From NCBI GenBank assembly GCA_038237515.1, contig JBBRYP010000069.1, positions 1 through 21,771 of the forward strand: a stretch of 21,771 nt of DNA, given 5' to 3'. This document shows, piece after piece, positions 8,081-15,602 of the stretch. The notes beneath the pieces were generated by a model. It made no database searches. It was given only the letters and a program-made list of their open reading frames with translations, and was not told where the DNA came from. The position numbers were made by a program, and so were the translations under genes. How positions within the stretch are numbered: the stretch's first letter is position 1; each line of letters begins with the position of its first letter. Source of the stretch: JBBQDZ01 sp038237515. Lineage in GTDB: Bacteria; Actinomycetota; Thermoleophilia; Gaiellales; Gaiellaceae.

Positions 8081-10063
8081 TTGGTCGTCGCCTCCTGGAT
8101 CTGCCTCCTGGCGCCGCTCGCCGCGGCGCTCGCGATCACGGTGCTCGGCGAGCGCATCTCGCGCCGGGGCGCCGGGTACCTGGCCACGGCCTCCGTTGTC
8201 GGATCGTTCGCCGCCTCCGTCGTCACCTTTGCCCTTCTGACCGGCCAAGCCCGAGAGGATCGTGTCCGGTACTCGACGGTCTGGGACTGGCTGGGCACGG
8301 GGACCCTCCACTTCGGGCTGCGCATCCTCGTCGACCCGCTCAGCGTGATGATGATGCTGATCGTCACGGGTGTCGGGGCCCTGATCGTCGGCTACTCCGT
8401 CGGCTACATGGACGGCGACGAGGAGGAGCGCCGTTACTTCGCCTACATGGCGCTCTTCGTCTTCTCGATGCTGCTGCTCGTCCAGGGCGGCAACCTGCTG
8501 ATCCTGCTCGCAGGATGGGGCCTCGTCGGCCTCTCCTCCTACCTCCTGATCGGCTTCTGGCAGGACCGCCCGAGCGCGATCGCGGCAGCGAAGAAGGCCT
8601 TCGTCATGAACGCGTTCGGCGACGCGACGATGGCGCTCGCGTTCTTCCTCCTGATCCAGCACACCGGCTCGCTCGACTTCGAGCGCGTCTTCGCGAGCGA
8701 CCTGTCGGGCAACCACTGGCTCGTCAACCTCGTCGCGCTCGGCCTCCTCGGCGGAGCGGTCGCGAAGTCCGCGCAGCTCCCGCTCCAAACCTGGCTCCCT
8801 GATGCGATGGAGGGCCCGACACCCGTCAGCGCGCTCATCCACGCCGCCACGATGGTCACCGCCGGCGTCTACCTGATCGTGCGGACGCACCCGCTCTTCG
8901 AGCTGGCGCCGAAGGTGCAGGACCTGGCGGCGGGGCTCGGGGCGGCGACGCTGGTGATGGCCGGGCTGATCGCCCTCGTCCAGACCGACATCAAGCGCGT
9001 GATCGCCTACTCGACGATGTCGCAGATCGGCTACATGTTCCTCGCCGCCGGGATCGGCGCCTACGGGAACGGCATGTTCCACCTGATGACGCACGCCTTC
9101 TTCAAGGCGCTGCTCTTCATGGCGGCGGGGATCGTGATCCACGCCCTGGCGGGCGAGCAGGACATCCGCAGGATGGGCGGGCTGCGCCGCCTGCTCCCGA
9201 AGACGTACCTCGCGACGCTGGTGGGGGCGCTCGCGCTCGTCGGCGTCCCGCCCTTCGCCGGCTTCTTCTCGAAGGACTCGATCCTCGCCGCCGCGCTCGG
9301 CCGCGGCTGGTACGGCGACATCCTCTGGGGCCTCGGCCTGCTCGGCACCTTCCTCACCGGCCTCTACACCTTCCGGCTCGTGTTCCTCGTCTTCGAGGGT
9401 CGGCCCTCGGCCTTCGTCCTGGAGCACCTGACGGCCGGCTCCCACGCGGGCGGGCAGGAGGGCCACCGGCACGAGCTCGCGCCGAACGAGCCAGGGGACG
9501 AGCCTGCCTCGACCCACGCGCATCCCGCGCACGTCCACGTGGGCGAGGGTCCGTTCTCGATGACCTCCACCGTCGCCGTCCTCGCGCTGCTCTCACTCGT
9601 CGGCGGCTTCCTCCAGTTCGCCGGCCTCTGGACGCCGGTCTCCGACTGGCTCGACCCGGTCGCACGACCGCTCGTCGACGCGACTGGTTGGCAGGAGACG
9701 GCGTCGAGCGTGCTCGCGGTCGCGTTCGGGCTCTTCGGGGTCTTCATCGCCTGGGGGATCTACTCGCGGAAGCTGATGGAGGCTCCGTCGGCGCCGCGGC
9801 TGCGGGCCCTGCTCGAGAACAAGCTCTACTTCGACCGCGCCTACGACCTCGCCTTCTACAACCCCGCGGTGGCGCTGGCCCGCGGCTGGAACGTCCTGAT
9901 CGAGCGGCCGCTCGTCGCCGGCTCGATCACAGGCGTCGCCGGCGGCTCCCGCCGGCTCGCCGGGCGGGTGACCGCCGCGCAGACGGGACTCGTCCGCACC
10001 TACGTCTTCGCGCTCGCGGCGAGCCTCGCCGTCCTCATCGTCGTCTTCGTCTCGGTGCGCTGA
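8081..10063 (+). CDS. nuoL: NADH-quinone oxidoreductase subunit L (antiporter-like)
   Basis: NuoL is the distal antiporter-like proton channel with the long lateral helix. It has 660 aa and about 15-16 helices. Conserved features include AKSAQLPLQTWLPDAMEGPT with the TM7 lysine, HAATMVTAGVYL, and FFSKDSIL with the TM12 lysine. The segment equivalent to E. coli GWEGVGLCSYLLIGF reads GWGLVGLSSYLLIGF, so the TM5 glutamate is Gly147. A His- and Glu-rich loop lies at about residues 450-490 (9428-9555), a variable region of the family. I take TTG 8081 as the start, since no ATG or GTG precedes the first helix. The stop is followed by a 164 nt gap. Confidence 0.95.
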   Translation: MVVASWICLLAPLAAALAITVLGERISRRGAGYLATASVVGSFAASVVTFALLTGQAREDRVRYSTVWDWLGTGTLHFGLRILVDPLSVMMMLIVTGVGALIVGYSVGYMDGDEEERRYFAYMALFVFSMLLLVQGGNLLILLAGWGLVGLSSYLLIGFWQDRPSAIAAAKKAFVMNAFGDATMALAFFLLIQHTGSLDFERVFASDLSGNHWLVNLVALGLLGGAVAKSAQLPLQTWLPDAMEGPTPVSALIHAATMVTAGVYLIVRTHPLFELAPKVQDLAAGLGAATLVMAGLIALVQTDIKRVIAYSTMSQIGYMFLAAGIGAYGNGMFHLMTHAFFKALLFMAAGIVIHALAGEQDIRRMGGLRRLLPKTYLATLVGALALVGVPPFAGFFSKDSILAAALGRGWYGDILWGLGLLGTFLTGLYTFRLVFLVFEGRPSAFVLEHLTAGSHAGGQEGHRHELAPNEPGDEPASTHAHPAHVHVGEGPFSMTSTVAVLALLSLVGGFLQFAGLWTPVSDWLDPVARPLVDATGWQETASSVLAVAFGLFGVFIAWGIYSRKLMEAPSAPRLRALLENKLYFDRAYDLAFYNPAVALARGWNVLIERPLVAGSITGVAGGSRRLAGRVTAAQTGLVRTYVFALAASLAVLIVVFVSVR

Positions 10064-10227
10064 GTGCACCGTCCGGCGAATGCGGCGTGCCCTGGCGGCT
10101 GCAAAGCGGCGCTGGATCTGCGTCCTCGGTCGCGCCGATATGCCCGCATATCGACGCTCCCTGCGTCCTTGCCCAGCTTGCCTTTCGCTCGCCAGGATCA
10201 TCACCGCACTCACCGGACAGCGCACCC
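10064..10227. repeat. nuoL-nuoM spacer with an 18-bp palindrome
   Basis: A 164 nt non-coding stretch in an operon whose neighbouring junctions overlap. At its centre is a near-perfect palindrome with 8-bp arms (10136-10143 and 10146-10153) around CC. Open frames crossing it have no family resemblance. The structure fits a dispersed intergenic repeat or an mRNA processing hairpin. A weak GGACAG at 10215-10220 may serve as the ribosome binding site for nuoM. Confidence 0.5.
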
Positions 10228-11682
10228 GTGAACCCCTGGCTCCCGACGATCCTCACCTTCCTGCCGGTCGCCGGGGCCGTCGTGATCTGGCTCGTGCCGA
10301 TGCGCCGGCTCACGACAGGCGCTTTCGCGCTCCTCGTCTCGCTCGCGGAGGTCGCATTCTGGATCGTCGCCGTCGTCCGCTTCGACTTCGGCGGCTTCGG
10401 CCTCGGCTTCGAGCAGCGCGCGAGCTGGTTCAGCGACCTGCACGTCTCCTACCACGTGGGGATGTTCGGCTACTCGCTGTGGCTCGTGGGGCTGACGGTC
10501 GTCGCGATGGCCGCCGCGGTCGCCTACGCCCTGCGGTCGGGGCGCGAGCGGCCGCGCGCGTACTTCGGGCTGATGCTCTTCCTGACGGGTGCCGTCGTCG
10601 GAGCCTTCGTCGCCCAGGACCTGCTGCTCTTCTACGTCTACTGGGAGGCGATGCTGATCCCGCTCTACGTCCTGATCGGCGTCTGGGGCGGTGCGGGGCG
10701 GGCGGGCGCGACGATCAAGTTCGTCGTCTACACGATGGCCGGGTCGCTGCTGATGCTCGCCTCGATCGTCGTGCTCGGGATCTCGCAGGGCACGTTCGAC
10801 CTGATCGACGGCAGCCCGAGCTCGAGCACCTGGATCTTCCTGGGGTTCGCCGCCGCCTTCGCCGTGAAGGCACCCCTCTTCCCCCTCCACGGCTGGCTGC
10901 CTGACGCGTATCGCGAGGCGCCGGCCGAGGTCGCCGGCGTCCTCTCCGGCGTCGTCTCGAAGATCGCCGCCTACGGCTTCCTGCGCATCGCGATCTCCCG
11001 CTTCCCGCAGCCGGCACACGACCTGCGAGTCCCGATCCTCGTGCTCGCCGCGATCGGCCTCGTCTACGGATCGCTCCTCGCCTTCCGCTCCCCCGACGTG
11101 CGGGGGGTGATCGCCTACTCGAGCCTCGCGCAGATGGGCCTGATCACGTTCGGGCTCTTCGCGACGAACCTTGCCGGCTTCTCCGGCGCAGTCCTGCAGA
11201 TGGTCAACCACGGCCTCATCTCGGTGACGCTGTTCATGCTCGCCGGAGCGATCGAGCGCCACACGAGCACGGGCGAGTTCGTCCGGCTCGGCGGGATGGC
11301 GAAGGGGAGGCCGGCGCTCGCGACCGTGCTGATGACGATCGGGATCATCGCCCTCGCCGTCCCGGGCTCGACGGCGTTCGCCGGGGAGTTCCTGATCCTG
11401 AGCGGCGTCTTCGTGGCCGGCTGGATCTGGGCCGTGATCGGCGCGGTCGCCATCGTCCTCGCCGCGATGTACATGCTGCGGTTGATCTCGGGGGTTCTCC
11501 ACCGCGACCGCGGGACGAGCGTCCCCGAGGAGGCGCGCGACCTCCGCCCGGCGGAGCTCGGGATCGTCGTGCCGCTCGTCGCCTGCCTGCTCGCGCTCTC
11601 GGTCTGGCCCGCCTCGATCTCCGACCACTCGTTCGGCGGCGGCGCGCGACGGGCTCCGGCGCTGGGGCTCTCTCGCCGATGA
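10228..11682 (+). CDS. nuoM: NADH-quinone oxidoreductase subunit M (antiporter-like)
   Basis: Middle antiporter-like proton channel of complex I, 484 aa with about 14 helices. Key elements are FYVYWEAMLIPLYVLIGVWG with the TM5 glutamate, KAPLFPLHGWLPDAY with the TM7 lysine, SGVVSKIAAYG (TM8 lysine) and PGSTAFAGEFLIL near TM12, where the charged residue is the Glu of GEF. The GTG at 10228 begins MNPWLPTILTFLPVAG, the usual N-terminal helix. The frame is open far upstream, but that part is the shadow of nuoL. The stop overlaps the nuoN start as ATGA. Confidence 0.96.
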   Translation: MNPWLPTILTFLPVAGAVVIWLVPMRRLTTGAFALLVSLAEVAFWIVAVVRFDFGGFGLGFEQRASWFSDLHVSYHVGMFGYSLWLVGLTVVAMAAAVAYALRSGRERPRAYFGLMLFLTGAVVGAFVAQDLLLFYVYWEAMLIPLYVLIGVWGGAGRAGATIKFVVYTMAGSLLMLASIVVLGISQGTFDLIDGSPSSSTWIFLGFAAAFAVKAPLFPLHGWLPDAYREAPAEVAGVLSGVVSKIAAYGFLRIAISRFPQPAHDLRVPILVLAAIGLVYGSLLAFRSPDVRGVIAYSSLAQMGLITFGLFATNLAGFSGAVLQMVNHGLISVTLFMLAGAIERHTSTGEFVRLGGMAKGRPALATVLMTIGIIALAVPGSTAFAGEFLILSGVFVAGWIWAVIGAVAIVLAAMYMLRLISGVLHRDRGTSVPEEARDLRPAELGIVVPLVACLLALSVWPASISDHSFGGGARRAPALGLSRR

Positions 11683-13166
11683 TCGCGAGCATCCGCACCC
11701 CGGCGGTCGACTGGTTCGCGCTCTCGCCGGTGCTCGCGCTCCTCGCAGCTTCGGGGATCGCGCTGCTGTCGGCCGTCCTCGTCCCGGCGCGCGTGCGGAG
11801 GCCCTTCGCGGCCGCCGTCTGCGCCGCCGGGTTCGCGGGCGCCCTCGTCGCCGCCGCGCTCGTCTACGGCTACACGCTCCACGGGCACGGCGCGATCGCC
11901 GACGCAATCCGCCGCGACCGGTTCGCCGCGCTCGCGCAGATGATCCTCGCCGGCTCCGGGTTCCTCGCGGTCGGCATCTCGTACGGGGAGCGCGGCGGGA
12001 AGGAGCACGTCGGCGAGTACTACGCCCTGCTCGCGGCCGCCGGCGGCGGGATGGCGTTCCTCGTCTCGGCCAACAACCTGATGACGCTGTTCCTCGCGCT
12101 CGAGTGGTTCTCGATCTGCCTCTACATCCTCTGCGCGGTCGAGGTCGAGCGGGAGCGCTCGCTGGAGGCAGGGCTCAAGTACCTGATCGTCGGCAGCTTC
12201 GGCTCCGCCTTCCTGCTCTTCGGCTCGGCGCTCGTGTACGGCGCGACCGGCCAGCTCGCGTTCGAGCGGATCGCCGGCGTGGTGGGGGCCCAGGGCCTCC
12301 GCCACGACGTCCTGCTGCTCATCGGCCTCGCGATGATCCTCGCCGGTCTCGGCTTCAAGTCCTCCGCGGCGCCGTTCCACATGTGGACGCCGGACGTGTA
12401 CGAGGGCGCGCCGACCCCGGTGACGGCCTTCATGTCGGCGGCCACGAAGGTCGCCGCCCTGCTGCTGAGCCTGCGCGTGCTGACGAGCGCCTTCCCGCAG
12501 GAGCAGCGGCTCTGGACGGTTGCGATCGCTGTCATAGCCTGCGCCTCGCTCGCGATCGGCAACCTGGCGGCGCTCGTCCAGCGGAACGTCAAGCGGCTGC
12601 TCGCGTACTCGTCGGTCTCGCACGCCGGGTTCATGCTGATCGCGGTCGCCGCGAACAGCGCGCTCGGCGCCCGCGCGCTCCTCTACTACCTGGTCCCCTA
12701 CTGCGCCATGTCGCTCGGCGCCTTCGCCGTCGTCGCGGCGCGCGAGCGCGAGCTCGGGCAGGCGGTGACCCTAGACAACCTCGCCGGCATGGGCTGGGAG
12801 CGGCCGTTCCTCGGCGCCTCGCTCGCGATCTTCATGTACGGCTTCATCGGCTTCCCGCCGCTCGGCCTCTTCATCGGCAAGTTCTACGTCTTCTCCGCGA
12901 TCTACGACCACGGCTGGACGTGGCTCCTGATCGTCGGCGTCGCCGCGACGGCCCTCAGCGTCTACTACTACCTGGCGGTGATCCGGGCGCTGTACATGCG
13001 CTCGTCGCCTACGCTGGCGCTCGCGCCCGCCGGCGGGTCGCCACCGCGCGAGGGGCTGCTGCAGGCGTCGGTGGCCGCCTGCGTCGTCGTCAGCATCGGC
13101 TCGCTCGTGGCGACGCAGCCGCTGATCGACCTCGCGAGGCACGCGGCTCGCTCGTTGCCGCTGTAG
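11679..13166 (+). CDS. nuoN: NADH-quinone oxidoreductase subunit N (antiporter-like)
   Basis: Proximal antiporter-like channel, 495 aa with about 14 helices. Conserved features are ALEWFSICLYILCA with the TM5 glutamate, FKSSAAPFHMWTPDVYEGAPTP with the TM7 lysine, SAATKVAALLL with the TM8 lysine, YSSVSHAGFML, and GFPPLGLFIGKFYVF with the TM12 lysine. The ATG at 11679 overlaps the nuoM stop by four bases. This is the last gene of the operon. It ends in TAG and is followed by 287 nt without a gene. Confidence 0.96.
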   Translation: MIASIRTPAVDWFALSPVLALLAASGIALLSAVLVPARVRRPFAAAVCAAGFAGALVAAALVYGYTLHGHGAIADAIRRDRFAALAQMILAGSGFLAVGISYGERGGKEHVGEYYALLAAAGGGMAFLVSANNLMTLFLALEWFSICLYILCAVEVERERSLEAGLKYLIVGSFGSAFLLFGSALVYGATGQLAFERIAGVVGAQGLRHDVLLLIGLAMILAGLGFKSSAAPFHMWTPDVYEGAPTPVTAFMSAATKVAALLLSLRVLTSAFPQEQRLWTVAIAVIACASLAIGNLAALVQRNVKRLLAYSSVSHAGFMLIAVAANSALGARALLYYLVPYCAMSLGAFAVVAARERELGQAVTLDNLAGMGWERPFLGASLAIFMYGFIGFPPLGLFIGKFYVFSAIYDHGWTWLLIVGVAATALSVYYYLAVIRALYMRSSPTLALAPAGGSPPREGLLQASVAACVVVSIGSLVATQPLIDLARHAARSLPL

Positions 13167-13210
13167 GCAACTGCGGCGAGGGCGGGCGCCGGATCTCCAG
13201 CTGGCGGGCC

Positions 13211-13235
13211 GCTGATGCACTCAACCAGCATCAGC
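13211..13235. terminator. Hairpin downstream of nuoN, possible operon terminator
   Basis: A perfect 8-bp stem (GCTGATGC 13211-13218 with GCATCAGC 13228-13235) and a 9-nt loop, 45 nt after the nuoN stop. No T-run follows, so a classical intrinsic terminator is not shown. Hairpins without a U-tract are common at 3' ends in high-GC bacteria. Just downstream, GCGAAACGC (13234-13242, 13270-13278) and TTGGCGA (13255-13261, 13267-13273) each occur twice. I cannot assign those short direct repeats. Confidence 0.4.
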
Positions 13236-13373
13236 GAAACGCGTCACTGAGAGATTGGCGATTCGGTTGGCGAAACGCATTTGACATCCGCTGAGAATGC
13301 CGTTGCGTCGCACGAAGGACGAGGCAAAGTGCGGCCCCCCCGCCACCTGTCGCGAGCCTCGCGCGGGAGCATG

Positions 13374-13402
13374 TTGACCTTCCCCCGCGATTCGGTTAGA
13401 AG
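13374..13402 (+). promoter_or_regulatory. Candidate sigma-70-type promoter for the DUF6603-like gene
   Basis: TTGACC (13374-13379) and TAGAAG (13397-13402) are separated by 17 bases. This lies in the gap after nuoN, about 50 bases before the start of the next gene, so it is well placed to separate that gene from the nuo transcript. The -10 matches the consensus at four of six positions. Confidence 0.4.
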
Positions 13403-13453
13403 TGCTCAACCGTCCGACAGGCTCCTCGCCGGGGGGTCGGAGAGGCTAGCCGG

Positions 13454-14971
13454 GTGGGTAACGAACTGGCCAGGCAACTGGCCCAACTGCTCGATCCCGG
13501 GCTCCTGCCTGTGCTCGACCGGATTGAGGCCGGCGCGGCGGCCGCGGCCGACCTCCAGGCGGTGAAGGACTGGCCGGCGGCCCATCGCGCGCAGGTCCTC
13601 GAACGGGTGCGCGACGCCCTCCCCCCGATCCCCGCGTTCACCGATGCTCTGAGCGGACTCGCATTCCCGGTCGACGGCTGGCACCCGTCGACGACGCTCG
13701 GACCCGCCACGGTCGCCGTGGACTGTCCGGCGGCCTCCGTGACAGCGGGCGGCGCGACGACGGTGCTCGGGATCCTGCCTCCTGCCGGTGGCGGCCTCGG
13801 GCTCGATGCCGGACCGCTCTCGGGAGGCGGGACGCTTGTGCGGGATGGCGGCGCCGGGTCGCTCGGGATTCGGCTCGGGCCCGCCCAGGTGGTCGGCTTC
13901 GCCCGGCTCGACGTCGAGGGTGGAACGCCGTCGATCGTCGTCGTGCTGGGCGTGCACCTCACGCCCCCGATCCAGCTCTCGTTCGGATTTGCGCTGAGCG
14001 GCGTCGGCGGAGTCGTGGGCGTGAACCGGAGGATCGACACCGATGCGCTCCACGCGCGGCTCGCCGACGGGAGCGCGCTCGACGCCCTCTTCCCGGACGA
14101 CCCGGTCAAGGGTGCCGGCCGCCTGCTCGCGGCGCTCGGCGCGATCTTCCGCCGTGAGCCCGGGCAATTCGTCGTCGGGACAACGTTCACGGTCACGTCC
14201 CTCGACATCGGCGTCACGTCGATCGTTCGTTTCGACCTCGGGCTCCTGCTCCAGCTGCCCGACCCGCTCGTCGTCATCGTCGGTCGCGCCGCGGTTCAGC
14301 TTCCGCCAGTCCTCCAGCTGCGGCTCGACGTCGCCGGGGAGCTCGACCCGGGCCGCAAGCAGATCGCCCTCGACGCGGTCCTCGTCGACTCGCACGCGCT
14401 CACGGTCTTCCGCGTCACCGGAAGCGCAACCGTTCGGCTCGGCTGGGGCAGCCCGTCCTACGTCGTCTTCGCCGTCGGCGGCTTCTATCCGGGGTTCAGG
14501 CCCGAGCCGGCGTCGATCCCGCCCCAGCAGCGGCTCGCGCTCGCACTCGACATCCCGTGCCCGCTCAGCTTCCGCGCGAGCGGCTACCTCGCCATCACCT
14601 CCAACTCGTTCCAGGCCGGCGCCGACGTCGAGGTCGGCATCGACCTCGACGTGATCAGCGCGCGCGGCTTCCTCCGCTTCGACGCGATCATCCACTTCGA
14701 CCCGTTTCACGTCCACGCCGACTACGAGGCCGGCTGGGAGATCGACGTCTCGATCTTCTCGGGGGGGACGACGGTCTCGGGCTGGATCGACGGGCCCGGC
14801 CCCTGGTCGGTTTACGCGAGCGTCTCGATCAGCCTGCTGATCGACGACTTCACGTGGCCGACCCACGCTCCTAGTGCGGCCTCTCATAACCTTCGACCGG
14901 AAACGAAGGGCAGGTGGAGGCCGCACTACTCGGCCGCTTCGCGGCCGCCGGCCGCAGAGCGGTCGGAATAG
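13454..14971 (+). CDS. DUF6603-like protein, probably truncated at the C-terminus
   Basis: Function unknown. The body resembles the DUF6603 family: GVGGVVGVNRRIDTDALHARL, then LFPDDPVKGAGRLLAALGAIF, a series of beta-rich repeats (RLGWGSPSYVVFAVGGFYPGF; SGYLAITSNSFQAGADVEVG), and FLRFDAIIHFDPFHVHADYEAG. There is no signal peptide or membrane helix. The N-terminal 60 residues are helical. The GTG at 13454 has GGAGAGG at 13439-13445. Family proteins are often longer. Here the beta-rich part stops at LLIDDFTWPT, and the last 33 or so residues are encoded by palindromic element DNA. The TAG stop is the first three bases of the second 57-nt palindrome (14969). I read it as a 3'-truncated gene that may still be expressed. 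The family call is from memory of motifs. Confidence 0.7.
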   Translation: MGNELARQLAQLLDPGLLPVLDRIEAGAAAAADLQAVKDWPAAHRAQVLERVRDALPPIPAFTDALSGLAFPVDGWHPSTTLGPATVAVDCPAASVTAGGATTVLGILPPAGGGLGLDAGPLSGGGTLVRDGGAGSLGIRLGPAQVVGFARLDVEGGTPSIVVVLGVHLTPPIQLSFGFALSGVGGVVGVNRRIDTDALHARLADGSALDALFPDDPVKGAGRLLAALGAIFRREPGQFVVGTTFTVTSLDIGVTSIVRFDLGLLLQLPDPLVVIVGRAAVQLPPVLQLRLDVAGELDPGRKQIALDAVLVDSHALTVFRVTGSATVRLGWGSPSYVVFAVGGFYPGFRPEPASIPPQQRLALALDIPCPLSFRASGYLAITSNSFQAGADVEVGIDLDVISARGFLRFDAIIHFDPFHVHADYEAGWEIDVSIFSGGTTVSGWIDGPGPWSVYASVSISLLIDDFTWPTHAPSAASHNLRPETKGRWRPHYSAASRPPAAERSE

Positions 14972-15025
14972 TGCGGCGTCGGCGAACCCTCAGTTTCGAG
15001 CGAAACGTTGGGAGACGCCGCGCTA
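14872..15025. mobile_element. Cluster of regularly spaced palindromes with TA ends (MITE/REP-like)
   Basis: Four copies of one 9-base motif alternate in orientation at even spacing: TAGTGCGGC at 14872, GCCGCACTA at 14920, TAGTGCGGC at 14969 and GCCGCGCTA at 15017 (steps of 48, 49 and 48). The outer pairs bound two 57-nt units with 12-bp inverted ends: 14872-14883/14917-14928, and 14969-14980/15014-15025 with one mismatch. Unit 1 has an inner 6-bp stem (14890-14895/14904-14909). Between the units are two abutting hairpins, 14931-14947 (7 bp) and 14948-14966 (8 bp with one G-U). All unit ends are TA, which is the target duplicated by IS630/Tc1-type elements. CTAG also flanks the whole cluster (14871-14874, 15023-15026). 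Confidence 0.6.
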
Positions 15026-15032
15026 GCGAGCG

Positions 15033-15411
15033 CTACCCGTCGGTCCGTGCACGTGTGACGTAGACGCCGGCGACTGCTCGACCCAAAGTGAGTCCAAGCT
15101 CGCCGTCCTGCGGGAAGTCGACGCCTGCGTAGACGCGCTCGACAGTTGCTTGGTCGGCGAACTGGTCGAGCGACGCGTTCACCTTCGGGAAGAAGCAGGT
15201 CAGGAGCCCTTGCGCCGGCGCCTGCGATCGTCGTCTGAGCCGACGGGTACTCCGGAAACGGCGGCGTCTCGATGAACGGGTACCACGTGTCGCGATAGGA
15301 GCACGCGCCGAGATCGGCGTCGCAGGAGGCGTCGGTGCCGAGCATCCCGTCGGTGCGAAGGCGCCAGACCGCGGTGATGGCCGAGATCGCCGCGTCGTTC
15401 TCGGGGCGTTG
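15033..15411 (-). pseudogene. Decayed PAP2/vanadium-dependent haloperoxidase-like gene, C-terminal part
   Basis: On the minus strand, one frame reads NDAAISAITAVWRLRTDG and ends in FIETPPFPEYPSAQTTIAGAGA. The next frame continues LLTCFFPKVNASLDQFADQ and ERVYAGVDFPQDGELGLTLG before a stop at 15033. Together these match the C-terminal half of PAP2-superfamily vanadium-haloperoxidase-like proteins, with motifs of the form TPPxPxYPSGH and YxGxHFRxDxxxGxxLGRAV. A one-base excess in the C-run at 15207-15209 would explain the frame change. Both motif histidines are altered here: PSGH is PSAQ and GIHF is GVDF. The N-terminal half is missing, and an IS630 remnant adjoins. It is non-functional. It converges on the DUF6603-like gene, separated by the palindrome cluster. 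Confidence 0.7.
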
Positions 15412-15433
15412 GCGTTTCGGCGCCGGAGGTCGG

Positions 15434-15532
15434 GTCGCACACAAGACGCGTCGATCCAGCGCTGGCTCATCCGGCACCCGCGCTTCAGCCTGCGCTTCAC
15501 GCCGACCCACGGTCGTGGCTGAACCTCGTAGG
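15434..15532 (+). mobile_element. IS630-family transposase remnant
   Basis: Read across three frames, the + strand gives VAHKTRR, then IQRWLIRHPRFSLRFTPTHG, then SWLNLV. This is the consecutive order of the C-terminal conserved block of IS630 transposases (HKT, RWL..HPRF..HFTPT, SWLN.VE). The frame changes lie near 15452 and 15513, each consistent with loss of one base. Only about 33 codons survive, and no terminal repeats can be assigned. The remnant abuts the broken 5' side of the haloperoxidase-like pseudogene and may mark the event that destroyed it. Confidence 0.65.
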
Positions 15533-15602
15533 CCGGCGCGGCAGACGCGGCAGACGCAGTTTGCGGCCCGCTCGCTCTAGCGCCATCATTGAGCGCGAAC
15601 GT

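Noticed and set aside
9428..9555. His-rich loop of NuoL as a metal-binding insertion
   Set aside because: His- and Glu-rich loops of variable length are common at this position in actinobacterial NuoL, so there is no case for a separate function.
13281..13286. Perfect TTGACA as a -35 box
   Set aside because: No acceptable -10 hexamer lies 16-18 bases downstream. The TTGACC/TAGAAG pair at 13374 is better placed.
15538..15555. Two tandem copies of GCGGCAGAC as a repeat array
   Set aside because: Only two 9-base units, with no further copies. Chance is sufficient in such GC-rich DNA.
15561..15602. TTG 15561 as the start of the large exported protein
   Set aside because: It would put a charged 14-residue extension, partly IS630-derived, before a clear signal peptide beginning at ATG 15603.
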